Source: Christensenella sp. UBA1685 (lineage in GTDB: Bacteria > Bacillota > Clostridia > Christensenellales > CAG-138). From it: a stretch of DNA of 64,000 nt. The stretch covers positions 8,235 to 72,234 of the forward strand of contig DCKB01000010.1 of NCBI GenBank assembly GCA_002320595.1, written 5' to 3'. Positions 32,145 through 40,444 of this stretch are shown piece by piece. A model generated the notes under the pieces. It did not search any database. It worked only from the letters and a program-made list of their open reading frames with translations, and was not told the DNA's origin. The position numbers were made by a program, and so were the translations under genes. Positions within the stretch are counted from its first letter, which is position 1. Each line of letters starts with the position of its first letter.

Positions 32145-34310
32145 CTATACGTTGATGCGGTAAACCTCGTTTACCAGCTTGACGCGTTTCACCTGCTTGA
32201 TGATGGATTCGAGCTGGTCTGCACCGCTCACATCAAATGAAAGCTGCACGTTCACGATGTCTCCGGTGGTCTTTGCATTCATGGACTTGATGCTGATGTT
32301 GAGATTCAAAAGGATCTGTGAAATCTCCATCAAAAGCCCGGGGCGCTCTCCTGCAATCACTTGAATGCTGGCGGTGTAGGTGGATTTCTCGCTTCTTGTC
32401 CATTCCGCCTCGATCATGCGCTCCGGCTCCACCATCAGGTCCGCCATATTGGGGCAATCCGCCCGGTGGATGGAAACGCCGCGGCCGCGCGTGATGTAGC
32501 CGATGATCGGGTCGCCCGGAAGCGGGCTGCAGCAATGCGCAAAGCGCACCACCATATTCGGCTCGCCGCGAACGATTACGCCCCTGCCCTGCTGGCCGCT
32601 TTGCTGCGGGCGCTGGCCTTCTTTCTGTTCCAGCCATTCAGCAGCTTGCTGGGCCTTTGCCTCCTTGCGGTATTGCTCCATCAGCTTGTGGAGCACCTGC
32701 CCGGTCGTAACGCCGCCATACCCAATGGCGGCATACACATCGTCCAGATCGGACATGTTGAAGCGTTTTAGGATGTCATCAAAGTATTCCGCCTTGGAAA
32801 GTTCGGAAAGCTGCCGGCCCTGCCGCCGTGCAGCCTCGGAAAGCATCTCCTTGCCGCGCTGAATGTTTTCTTCGCGGTTCGCCTTTTTAAACCATTGGCG
32901 GATTTTCGCTTTTGCCTGCTGGGTTTTAACGATTTTGAGCCAGTCGCGGCTCGGCGTGGCGTTGGGCGCGGTGACGATCTCCACCACATCGTTGTTTTTC
33001 AGTTTGTAATCGAGCCGCACAATTGCGCCGTTGACCTTTGCGTGCTGCGCGTGGTTGCCCACGTTTGAATGGATGCGGTAAGCGAAATCAAGCGGCGTGG
33101 AACCCGTTACAAGGTCGATAATCTGCCCGCGTGGGGTCAGCACATAAACATAATCGCTGAAGAAATCCTTGCGGATATTCTCCACAAATTCGCGCGTATT
33201 ATCCGCATAGTTTTCCAGTTCAAGCGCCTCGCGCAGCCAGGCGAGCTTGCTGTCCAATTCGTCCCGGTTTGCGCGCCCCTCTTTGTACATCCAATGCGCC
33301 GCAATGCCATATTCCGCCGTTCGGTGCATCTCAAACGTGCGGATCTGCACCTCAAACGGCAGGCCTGTTTCGGAAAACAGCGTCGTATGAAGCGAACGGT
33401 ACATGTTCGTTTTCGGCATGGCGATGTAATCCTTGAACCGGCCGGGCACGGGCTTCCAGATGGCATGGATAATGCCAAGCGCAGCATAGCAGTCGTTGAT
33501 GGTATTTACGATCACCCGTACCGCGATAAGATCATAAATGTCCTGCACGACGCGGTTCTGCCGTTGAATTTTTTTGTAAATGCTGTAAAGGTGCTTTGGC
33601 CGCCCGTTGATCTGCGCCTCGATTCCTGCGGCCGCAAGGTGCGTTTTTATGGTGGCGATGGCAGTTTCAAGCGTTTGCATGCGTTCGCGCTGCTGCGGCT
33701 CGATCTGCTTTTTCAGGTTCTGGTATTCCTCCGGCCAAAGGTATTGGAAGCAAAGATCCTCCAGCTCGCATTTGATTGCGCCCATGCCGAAGCGGTGTGC
33801 GAGCGGCGCATAAACATCAAGCGTTTCACGCGCTTTTCGGATCTGTTTCTCCTCGGTACAATATTCGAGTGTGCGGAGGTTGTGCAGGCGGTCCGTCAGC
33901 TTGATGATGACCACGCGCACATCCTTTGCGATCGCAAGGAAAAGCTTGCGCAGGTTCTCAGCCTGCGCCTCCTCCTTGGTCAAAATATCGCTCTTTCCGG
34001 TTTTTGTGAGCTTTGTAACGCCATCCACCATGATGGCGATGTCTTCCCCGAAGTTCGTGCGCACGGTATCAAGCGTCACTGCGGCACAATCCTCCACCAC
34101 ATCGTGCAGAAGGCCGGCGATCACCGTATGGCTGTCCATGCCCATGTCAAAAAGCATCCGCGCCACCGCTTCCGGATGTGTGTAATACGGCTCGCCCGAT
34201 TCGCGCTTTTGATCCTTGTGCGCCTCCTTTGCAAAGGCAATCGCGCGGTCCAAAAGCTCCATTTCCTCCTGCGTAAAACGCTGTGCGCAGGCTTCCCGCA
34301 AGTCAGCCAT
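32145..34310 (-). CDS. relA: Bifunctional (p)ppGpp synthetase/hydrolase
   Basis: A 721-residue Rel protein of the stringent response. The HD hydrolase domain is at the N-terminus (GLLHDVVEDC, H69-D70), followed by the synthetase domain with RFKDYIAMPKTNMYRSLHT, whose RFKD form is typical of bifunctional enzymes. A TGS domain (YVLTPRGQIIDLVTGSTPLD), a zinc-finger/CC-type region (VRFAHCCSPLPGD) and a C-terminal ACT domain follow. The ATG at 34310 is set by GGGAGGTGAGCGA; the open frame continues upstream into apt but has no family match. It follows apt by 55 bases, the usual recJ-apt-relA order. Confidence 0.97.
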   Translation of the reverse strand: MADLREACAQRFTQEEMELLDRAIAFAKEAHKDQKRESGEPYYTHPEAVARMLFDMGMDSHTVIAGLLHDVVEDCAAVTLDTVRTNFGEDIAIMVDGVTKLTKTGKSDILTKEEAQAENLRKLFLAIAKDVRVVIIKLTDRLHNLRTLEYCTEEKQIRKARETLDVYAPLAHRFGMGAIKCELEDLCFQYLWPEEYQNLKKQIEPQQRERMQTLETAIATIKTHLAAAGIEAQINGRPKHLYSIYKKIQRQNRVVQDIYDLIAVRVIVNTINDCYAALGIIHAIWKPVPGRFKDYIAMPKTNMYRSLHTTLFSETGLPFEVQIRTFEMHRTAEYGIAAHWMYKEGRANRDELDSKLAWLREALELENYADNTREFVENIRKDFFSDYVYVLTPRGQIIDLVTGSTPLDFAYRIHSNVGNHAQHAKVNGAIVRLDYKLKNNDVVEIVTAPNATPSRDWLKIVKTQQAKAKIRQWFKKANREENIQRGKEMLSEAARRQGRQLSELSKAEYFDDILKRFNMSDLDDVYAAIGYGGVTTGQVLHKLMEQYRKEAKAQQAAEWLEQKEGQRPQQSGQQGRGVIVRGEPNMVVRFAHCCSPLPGDPIIGYITRGRGVSIHRADCPNMADLMVEPERMIEAEWTRSEKSTYTASIQVIAGERPGLLMEISQILLNLNISIKSMNAKTTGDIVNVQLSFDVSGADQLESIIKQVKRVKLVNEVYRINV

Positions 34311-34365
34311 TCGCTCACCTCCCCTCGGTTCTTTTCCGATCTGATTCTGATTCCAGGCGGTTCCG

Positions 34366-34878
34366 TCAATACTGAATGACGGCGCCGACATCGTAGCCTT
34401 CAAGCGCCTTCCGGCCGTCAAGATCCGTAAGTTCCATCGCAAAGCGAATCGCAGCGACTTCGCCGCCCGCCTGCTCAACCAGCTTTGCCGTTGCAAGCGC
34501 GGTGCCGCCTGTTGCAAGCAGGTCGTCCACAATGACGATGCGCATGCCGGGCCTGATCGCCTCGGCGTCGATCTCCAGCGCATCCGTGCCGTATTCCAGC
34601 GCATATTCGTGGCGCAGCGTTTTGCAGGGGAGCTTCCCCGGCTTGCGTGCAAGCACAAATCCCGCGCCGAGCGCATAGGCAAGCGCAGAACCCAGCACGA
34701 AGCCACGCGCTTCCGGACCCACGACCAGATCAATCTTTTTGTCCTTCAGCTCTGCGGTAAAGGTATCAATCAGGCAATGCAGCGCCTCTGGCTCCTTCAC
34801 AAGCGTCGTAATGTCGCGGAACAGGATGCCCTTCTTCGGAAAATCAGGAACAGAACGGATGGTGTCTTTCAGGTTCAT
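34366..34878 (-). CDS. apt: Adenine phosphoribosyltransferase
   Basis: A 170-residue purine salvage enzyme that joins adenine and PRPP to give AMP. The PRPP-binding motif is RIVIVDDLLATGGTALA, and the N-terminal segment IRSVPDFPKKGILFRDITTL is typical of bacterial Apt. The ATG overlaps the stop codon of recJ (ATGA, 34875-34878), so translation is coupled. relA follows. Apt removes adenine formed by other reactions and links nucleotide balance to the stringent response operon. Length and motifs are standard. Confidence 0.96.
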   Translation of the reverse strand: MNLKDTIRSVPDFPKKGILFRDITTLVKEPEALHCLIDTFTAELKDKKIDLVVGPEARGFVLGSALAYALGAGFVLARKPGKLPCKTLRHEYALEYGTDALEIDAEAIRPGMRIVIVDDLLATGGTALATAKLVEQAGGEVAAIRFAMELTDLDGRKALEGYDVGAVIQY

Positions 34879-37391
34879 GGTTGCTCCTCCTCGTGGTTAT
34901 GCGTTTGCGCGCACGCTTTTTCGCGGCGCGTTGCGTTCTTGGCATGCTCATGCATCTCAAAAAGGGATGCAAGGCGTTGAAAGGTATCGCTTTGTGGGAG
35001 TTCACGCCACCCTTGCGGCGGGGCAAAACGCAAAGACGCACCGTCGCCGGCTTCCAGAAAGCCGAGTTCCAAAGAAATATCCGCGGCGAGCACGCATGCA
35101 TAGCGCGGTGCGCGGGTTTCCCGCGCAAGGTGGTCCAGCAAGGCCTCCCGGTTGTAGAAGCTGCCGTCCCCCTTCCGCAGGGCCTGATAAAACGGGATAA
35201 ACCACGCCCGGTCAACCCGCAGCGCGGCAAGAAGCTCGCCCGCATCGTCTGCCTCATGCGGTGCAACAGCAAGCTGTGCCTCCGGTGCAAGCGATTTAAG
35301 CGCATCCAAAACGCCGAGGGTGACCGGCGTATCATAAACGAGCACGGTGCGGAAGCGCCTGATTGAAAGCGCATCCAGCTCCGGAGCAAGCACCGCCGCG
35401 TGATACGCACATGGTCCAGCCGCATTTTTGCCGAAGCTGACCTCCATGCGGCCATACAGCCCCCGCTCGGAAGCCAGACGCAAAAAGCGCGCAGCGCCCG
35501 CCGGTGTAAAACACAGCACCAACAGCCCCGCGATATCGCGCGCGGTGTGCGCAAGCAGAAAATTCTCCGGCTCAGCTACAAAAAACGCCTGTTCGGCACG
35601 CATCTTATTATAGCGAATGTTCGCACAGATTGCATCAATAAATTTTTCCTGCCGCGCAGCGAGATACCGTTCCGCCTCCGGCACGGCAGCCGGGCGCATG
35701 GCCTTAAGCTCGACCTGGAGCGTTTGCCGGCCGTTGTATTCGTTCACGGTGGGCACATACAGCAGGTCGCACCGCCCGTAATCATTGATTTGCGCAAAGC
35801 GGCCGCCCCCGTAAAACCAGACGCCCTCGGCATACTGGTTTTTCTGTTCCAGCGTCAGGCGCAGATGCTTTCCTTCGTCTCCGATGCGCCGAAGGCGTTT
35901 CACAGCCGCTCCATCGGTGCGGAATACCGGCATTGGATTTCCTTCCCCGAAGGGCGCAAGCATGGCAAGCTCCCCGGCAAGCTGCATCGTGAGTTCAGAA
36001 AACGGCGCTTCCGCTTCATAGCGTGCCGCCGGCAAAAACGTTTCCTCCGGCGCTGCCGCGCGCACGCTTTCATCAAAGCCTGCGGCAAAGGCCTCAAAGT
36101 TTTCCACGGGGAGCGTCATCCCCGCAGCATAGGCATGTCCGCCAAAGCGAGTAAAATACCGTTCGTTCGCTTTGAGCGCCGCATGCAGATCCACACCCTC
36201 GATGGAGCGCGCGGACCCCGTCAGCACCCCATTCCGTTCAGAAAGGAGCACAACGGGGCGATAATACCGCTCCGCCAATTTGGAGGCCGCAATGCCGACC
36301 ACGCCGGGATTCCAATCCGCATGCTTTAAAACAATCCCGCGCTTATCCGTCAAATCGTCCGCCTCGATTGCGGCTGAGGCGGCTTCGTAGATTGCTCCTT
36401 CCTCCTGTTGGCGGGCGGCATTCAGCTCGTTCAGGCGCTGTGCAAGTGTTTTGGCGCGCTCCGCATCCGTTTCTGTCAAAAGTGCAACGCCAAGCGAGGC
36501 GTCTTCCATGCGTCCGGCCGCGTTAAGCCGGGGCGCAATGGCGAAGGCAAAATCCCGCGCCGTTAAGACGCGTTTTTTTTCAAAGGCAGCCTCAACGAGG
36601 GCACGAAGCCCCAACGGACTTTCCCCCGCGTTCACCGCCGCGAGCGCCAGCGCTGCGAACACGCGGTTTTCCCCCGTAAGCGGCACAACATCCGCGACCG
36701 TAGCAAGCCCCGCAAGCGCAACATACGGCAGCGCAGCGGCGCGGCCGCCGTGCGCCTCGATCAGCTTGAATGCCATGCCCGCGCCGCAGATGTTTTTGTT
36801 CGGATAGCAACAGCCTGCAAGCGTGTGGCACAGGATCGCTTCACAGGGGGGCAGCACATCCCCCGGCAAGTGGTGATCGGTCACAATCGCATCCATGCCG
36901 AGTTCCCGGCAGCGCAGAAGTTCCGCGTTTGCCTTCACGCCGTTGTCCACCGTAACAATCAGCTGCACGCCCTCCGCCGCAAGCCGCTCCACCGCGGCAA
37001 GGTTCATGCCATACCCCTCCGCATGGCGGGACGGGATATGGTAGGACACGTTTGCGCCGCACCCGCGCAGATACATCAACAGCATGCTTGTGGCGCATAC
37101 GCCATCCACGTCATAATCGCCGTAAATGCAGATGCGCTCCCGCTGTGCTATGGCGCGCGTAAGCCGTGCCACGGCCTTTTGCATCTCCTCAAAAGCAAAC
37201 GGATCGCACAGCATCTCCGCGCTCGGATGTAAAAACGCTTCCGCCTCCGCTGCATCTCGAACGCCGCGGGCAATGAGAAGCCATGCCGTGCGCGCGGAAA
37301 CGCCGAGCGCGCGTGCAAGCCGTGCAGCCTCCTCCCGGCGCGCGGCCTCCTCGCCCTGCTTTAATTCAGTGAAAGGCAGGAAGCGCAGCAT
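34875..37391 (-). CDS. recJ: Single-stranded-DNA-specific exonuclease RecJ
   Basis: An 838-residue RecJ, the 5'-3' single-strand exonuclease of recombination and mismatch repair. The DHH phosphoesterase motifs are CIYGDYDVDGVCATSM (motif I), VTVDNGVK, and AIVTDHHLPGD (DHH). The DHHA1 domain has GGHAYAAGMTL and an OB-fold follows. A C-terminal part of about 250 residues beyond the core (from about residue 580) is present in Firmicute RecJ. It starts two bases after the scfB stop, with GGGAAAG as the ribosome site. Length is on the long side for the family. Confidence 0.95.
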   Translation of the reverse strand: MLRFLPFTELKQGEEAARREEAARLARALGVSARTAWLLIARGVRDAAEAEAFLHPSAEMLCDPFAFEEMQKAVARLTRAIAQRERICIYGDYDVDGVCATSMLLMYLRGCGANVSYHIPSRHAEGYGMNLAAVERLAAEGVQLIVTVDNGVKANAELLRCRELGMDAIVTDHHLPGDVLPPCEAILCHTLAGCCYPNKNICGAGMAFKLIEAHGGRAAALPYVALAGLATVADVVPLTGENRVFAALALAAVNAGESPLGLRALVEAAFEKKRVLTARDFAFAIAPRLNAAGRMEDASLGVALLTETDAERAKTLAQRLNELNAARQQEEGAIYEAASAAIEADDLTDKRGIVLKHADWNPGVVGIAASKLAERYYRPVVLLSERNGVLTGSARSIEGVDLHAALKANERYFTRFGGHAYAAGMTLPVENFEAFAAGFDESVRAAAPEETFLPAARYEAEAPFSELTMQLAGELAMLAPFGEGNPMPVFRTDGAAVKRLRRIGDEGKHLRLTLEQKNQYAEGVWFYGGGRFAQINDYGRCDLLYVPTVNEYNGRQTLQVELKAMRPAAVPEAERYLAARQEKFIDAICANIRYNKMRAEQAFFVAEPENFLLAHTARDIAGLLVLCFTPAGAARFLRLASERGLYGRMEVSFGKNAAGPCAYHAAVLAPELDALSIRRFRTVLVYDTPVTLGVLDALKSLAPEAQLAVAPHEADDAGELLAALRVDRAWFIPFYQALRKGDGSFYNREALLDHLARETRAPRYACVLAADISLELGFLEAGDGASLRFAPPQGWRELPQSDTFQRLASLFEMHEHAKNATRREKACAQTHNHEEEQP

Positions 37392-37393
37392 GG

Positions 37394-38722
37394 TCAGCTT
37401 TCCCGCTCAGCGGCAAAAATGCCAAGCGCGCATTCCGTGCGCTTCTTTTCAAATTCGCAGGTAGCCCGATATGGCTTGCGGATATCGCCGTTGTATTTCC
37501 AAGCGTTTGCCGCACAACCGCCGCTGCAAAAATACTTTGCCCAACAGGCGCGGCATTCCGGCTTTGTGAGGATGTTGCAGGAAAGAAAGTCCTGCTGCAT
37601 CCCCGTATTGAACTCCCCGGAAAGGACGCTGCCCATCTTCCATTCCGCCTCGCCCACGAACTGGTGACAGGGGAAAATATCCCCATCCGGTGAAACGGCC
37701 ACATATTCCGCACCCGCGCCGCAGCCGGAAACGCGCTTTTTCAGGCACGGGCCGCCTGCGAGATCCACCATAAAATGGAAGAAATTGAACCAACGTCCCG
37801 CCTTTCTTTCGGAAAGCAGGAAGCTTGCAAGCTTATCATATTCCGCAAGCACCGTTTCCACGTGCTCCGCCCGGATCGCATAGGGGCTTTCGTCCGGCAG
37901 GACGACAGGCTCCAACGAGATCTGCTCAAAGCCCATTTCGCGCAGAGCCTTCACATCGTTTGTAAAATCCAGGTTCCGGTTGGTGAACGTGCCGCGCACA
38001 TAATGTTCCTTGTCGCCGCGGCGGCGCACAAGCTCCTGCGCCCTGGGGGCAATAAGATCAAACGAGCCCTTCCCGTTCGCCGTGGGGCGCAGCGCATCAT
38101 GGATCTCACGCCGGCCGTCCAGGCTCAGCACAACGTTGTGCATCTCCCGGTTGATGAAGTCGATCTTTTCATCATCGAGCGCTACGCAGTTGGTGGTGAT
38201 GGTAAAGTTGATGCGCTTGTCATGCTTCTTTTCAAGTTCCCGGCCATAGGCGACCGTTTTTTTGACCACATCCCAGTTCATGAGCGGTTCGCCGCCGAAA
38301 AGGTCCACCTCCAGGTTGTGGCGTTTTCCGGAATGCGCGATGAGAAAATCAAGCGCTGCGTAGGCAACCTTCTCCGGCATCAGCATGCGCGCGCCGTGAA
38401 ACTCGCCCGTGTCTGCAAAGCAATATTTGCAGCGCAGATTGCAATCGTGCGCCATATGCATGCACATGGCCTTTATGACCTGACCGCCCGTGCCTTCCGG
38501 CGGGACGAGCTCCTCCGCTTCAAACGCGCCTGCATCATGCAGGGAATTGAGTTCCGCGACGATCTCGCCGACCTCTTCCTTCGGATAAGGTAGGCTTTCA
38601 AGCGGCCGGCCCTCCTCAAGAGCGCGCACCACTTCGTATGCCTGCTCGTCCATGCTGTGCACAGCACCGCTTTCTACATCCAGCGCCAAATAATAATTCT
38701 GAAAACGAAATGCGTGAATCAA
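37394..38722 (-). CDS. scfB: SCIFF (ranthipeptide) radical SAM/SPASM maturase
   Basis: A 442-residue radical SAM enzyme that forms thioether cross-links in the SCIFF peptide. The first cluster motif is C94-x3-C98-x2-C101 in HDCNLRCKYCFAD; the C-terminal SPASM part holds the auxiliary cluster cysteines (SGCGAGAE, FPCHQF, CNILTKPECRACWAKYFCSGGC). The N-terminal part, about 1-80, is the peptide-binding RRE-like region. The start is a TTG at 38722 placed after AGGAGGATAAC; the next ATG is much further in, so a TTG start is likely. It is next to scfA, as always in Clostridia. The biological role of the cross-linked peptide is not settled. Confidence 0.94.
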   Translation of the reverse strand: MIHAFRFQNYYLALDVESGAVHSMDEQAYEVVRALEEGRPLESLPYPKEEVGEIVAELNSLHDAGAFEAEELVPPEGTGGQVIKAMCMHMAHDCNLRCKYCFADTGEFHGARMLMPEKVAYAALDFLIAHSGKRHNLEVDLFGGEPLMNWDVVKKTVAYGRELEKKHDKRINFTITTNCVALDDEKIDFINREMHNVVLSLDGRREIHDALRPTANGKGSFDLIAPRAQELVRRRGDKEHYVRGTFTNRNLDFTNDVKALREMGFEQISLEPVVLPDESPYAIRAEHVETVLAEYDKLASFLLSERKAGRWFNFFHFMVDLAGGPCLKKRVSGCGAGAEYVAVSPDGDIFPCHQFVGEAEWKMGSVLSGEFNTGMQQDFLSCNILTKPECRACWAKYFCSGGCAANAWKYNGDIRKPYRATCEFEKKRTECALGIFAAERES

Positions 38723-38833
38723 GTTATCCTCCTAAACAACACAAAGAGGCCGTCCGAACTGCGGAGGCATTGGGCAGGCTTCTGCCCCTGGCCGTTCCGT
38801 TTCCGGGCAACCTCACGTGTTTATGACCCAACA

Positions 38834-38849
38834 AAGGCGAAAACGCCTT
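38834..38849 (-). other. Hairpin overlapping the scfA stop codon
   Basis: On the minus strand AAGGCG TTTT CGCCTT overlaps the stop codon of scfA and is followed by TGTTGGG. A stem here could make the peptide gene more abundant than its maturase. The remaining 110 bases before scfB hold no other clear element. Confidence 0.45.
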
Positions 38850-38991
38850 ATTTGCTCTCCTTCTGGCACTTCTGATTTGCGACCGTGCAGGAGGTCTTGC
38901 AGGCGGACTGGCAGGATGCCTGGCACTCGCCGCAGCCGGTATGTGCGGAAGCATTGATGCAGGGCTGCTGGATGGTCTTGATGTGTTTCAT
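38848..38991 (-). CDS. scfA: SCIFF ranthipeptide precursor
   Basis: A 47-residue peptide of the SCIFF family (six cysteines in forty-five residues), a precursor for thioether-bridged ranthipeptides. The conserved start MKHIKTI and the core CGECQASCQSACKTSCTVA with the later KC match the family. The six family cysteines are C20, C23, C27, C31, C35 and C42; an additional one, C11 (QQPCINA), is in the leader part. GGAGGATATACCA precedes the ATG. The gene lies between the TIGR04086 membrane protein gene and scfB, with its own promoter at 39035-39063. In other Clostridia the mature peptide is linked to cell-density control. Confidence 0.95.
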   Translation of the reverse strand: MKHIKTIQQPCINASAHTGCGECQASCQSACKTSCTVANQKCQKESK

Positions 38992-39034
38992 TGGTATATC
39001 CTCCATACTGTTCAAAGTAGTTTTCACTCCCGTT

Positions 39035-39063
39035 ATTATACACAAATCGCGTGCAGGCGGCAA
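39035..39063 (-). promoter_or_regulatory. Promoter of scfA
   Basis: On the minus strand TTGCCG (39058-39063) and perfect TATAAT (39035-39040) are 17 bases apart; the -35 lies just outside the end of the upstream membrane protein gene. Confidence 0.65.
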
Positions 39064-39068
39064 CCCCA

Positions 39069-39464
39069 TTATTTCCCGAACACCTGCGCGGCCATCGCTG
39101 CGAGTGCCCCCGCAAGCAGGCCAACGCCGAAATCTGAAAGCAGCGCCACGGATACGACGAACGTATCCGCCAGAATGGAAAACACCATGAATGCAAGGGC
39201 GGCATAAAACAACCCGGCGATGCCGCCGTATAACCAGCGCCGCTTAGTGCAGCGCCGTACAGCAAGAAGCGATGCTGCCGCCGCTGAAATCACCTTGATC
39301 ACCGCATTTGCGATGGGCATGCTCTCCGCAGGCAGGATTTCCTTCCAAAGCGCAAGCGCATACAGCACGATCAGCGCAATGCTGATAACGGAGGCAAGCA
39401 GCCCGCCCTTAAGAATTTCAATAAACATATTCGGGGCACGTTCGCCCGCTTTCACGCTTCGCAT
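39069..39464 (-). CDS. TIGR04086 family membrane protein
   Basis: A 131-residue integral membrane protein with four hydrophobic segments and short charged loops (VRRCTKRRW between the second and third). This matches the TIGR04086 (YrzE-like) family, which in Clostridia usually stands between yajC and the SCIFF gene, as it does here apart from the inserted genes upstream. The ATG at 39464 has AGAGGTG five bases before it; a GTG two codons earlier is too near. The function is unknown. Its stop is 78 bases before scfA. Confidence 0.75.
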   Translation of the reverse strand: MRSVKAGERAPNMFIEILKGGLLASVISIALIVLYALALWKEILPAESMPIANAVIKVISAAAASLLAVRRCTKRRWLYGGIAGLFYAALAFMVFSILADTFVVSVALLSDFGVGLLAGALAAMAAQVFGK

Positions 39465-39517
39465 AAGCACACCTCTCTTTTGGTTTATGCATATGCGTCC
39501 GTGTTGTGAATATGCAA

Positions 39518-39784
39518 TTAAATATGCTCCAGATTGTTTGGTAATGCACGCACCCGCTTAAATACCGTTTCAAAAAGCTCTACCCCTAAATGAAACCCGC
39601 ATTCCGCAGCAGCATCTATTGCTGCACGCCGGTAGCTTTCTTCCGCCATTAAAAACTGTTCTGCGATTGCGCTTTGCTCTTCGCTCAAGCTTTCCAACAG
39701 CTTTTTTCGTGCCCTTTCAGCTGCTGCACGCTTCATTTTGTACATCGAATTGTTTTCTAAAGCTGACTCACTAATTACGTGCAT
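39518..39784 (-). CDS. Small helical protein of unknown function (88 aa)
   Basis: An 88-residue soluble protein, mostly helical by composition (ARKKLLESLSEEQSAIAEQF), without recognised motifs. GGAGG at nine bases precedes the ATG. It is transcribed divergently from the small XRE regulator at 39877, with a tandem repeat in the shared 92-base gap, so it may be controlled by that regulator. Similar pairs of a small helical protein and a small XRE repressor occur in mobile or accessory regions. The function is unknown. Confidence 0.6.
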   Translation of the reverse strand: MHVISESALENNSMYKMKRAAAERARKKLLESLSEEQSAIAEQFLMAEESYRRAAIDAAAECGFHLGVELFETVFKRVRALPNNLEHI

Positions 39785-39809
39785 CTCATCACCCCTCCTT
39801 AATCATGGT

Positions 39810-39829
39810 CCATTTCGTGCCATTTCGTC
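39810..39829. repeat. Tandem 10-bp repeat in the divergent promoter region
   Basis: CCATTTCGTG (39810-39819) is directly followed by CCATTTCGTC (39820-39829). Position between two divergent genes, one for an XRE repressor, makes it a candidate operator. Confidence 0.5.
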
Positions 39830-39876
39830 AACCCTAAACGCATTAACGCGATAATATTGGCAAGGCAGGTGATTCT

Positions 39877-40215
39877 ATGCGGTATGAGCGGCTGCATGAA
39901 ATGCGAGAAGACCGCGATTTTACGCAACAGCAGGTTGCCGACTATCTCAAGGTATCCCTCAGCGCATACAAAAACTATGAGCTCGGGATTCGCTCCATTC
40001 CTGTGGAAATACTGATAGAGCTTGCGTTGTTTTACCAAACCTCCGTCGATTATTTAATTGGATTGACCAATCGTCCATCCCATACCCCTACAGCGGGAAA
40101 TTTACAACATCAAAAAATAAACCGGGTTGATGGGGCGGTGTCCGTAAAACAGTTAATCCTCCGCATGGTAACGATCATGCGGAGGACTTTTTTGCTGTTT
40201 ATTCAAACTTGCTAG
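39877..40215 (+). CDS. Small XRE-family DNA-binding protein
   Basis: A 112-codon ORF. Residues 1-65 form a standard XRE (Cro/CI) helix-turn-helix: LHEMREDRDFTQQQVADYLK then VSLSAYKNYELG, followed by IPVEILIELALFYQTSVDYL. AGGCAGGTGATTCT precedes the ATG. After about residue 68 the sequence has no family match, and the last 20 or so codons run through a terminator hairpin at 40157-40193, so the natural protein probably ended earlier and the frame has been changed. It is divergent from the 88-residue gene. Confidence 0.7.
   Translation: MRYERLHEMREDRDFTQQQVADYLKVSLSAYKNYELGIRSIPVEILIELALFYQTSVDYLIGLTNRPSHTPTAGNLQHQKINRVDGAVSVKQLILRMVTIMRRTFLLFIQTC
40157..40193 (+). terminator. Terminator inside the 3' end of the XRE ORF
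   Basis: TCCTCCGCATG (40157-40167) pairs with CATGCGGAGGA (40176-40186), followed by CTTTTTT. A strong terminator within an open frame is unusual. Confidence 0.8.
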
Positions 40216-40444
40216 CGGCTAAGGGTTTGGAAAAACTGTTTGCGGGCAGCGAGTCCATAGGGGATAGCCGCTTTAGCGGCGCAAGGAGGTGTATCCACCT
40301 TGACGGAACGAAGTGACAAAACAATTCTCGGTCAAGCAGTTTTCTTCTGCTGACGGAGAATGAAGCTCCACAGGACGCACGATACTCCCGATAGGAGAGT
40401 ATAGAAGTGCGCCATTACTCCTTTGGCAATTCAATAACTGGAAG
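40216..40444. other. Non-coding stretch with two short coupled ORFs, possible mobile-element relic
   Basis: This 230-base gap has AAGGAGGTG followed by a TTG-started 17-codon ORF (40300-40353, MTERSDKTILGQAVFFC) and, after GGAGA, a 14-codon ORF (40360-40404, MKLHRTHDTPDRRV). Both end before any larger gene. Leader ORFs like these occur in front of genes in Clostridial conjugative elements, so this may be a relic, but I cannot name the element. Small stems such as GCCGCTTTAGCGGC are also present. Confidence 0.35.

Noticed and set aside
34311..34733. An N-terminal extension of relA by 141 codons
   Set aside because: The extra frame overlaps apt, has no conservation, and a strong ribosome site precedes the ATG at 34310.
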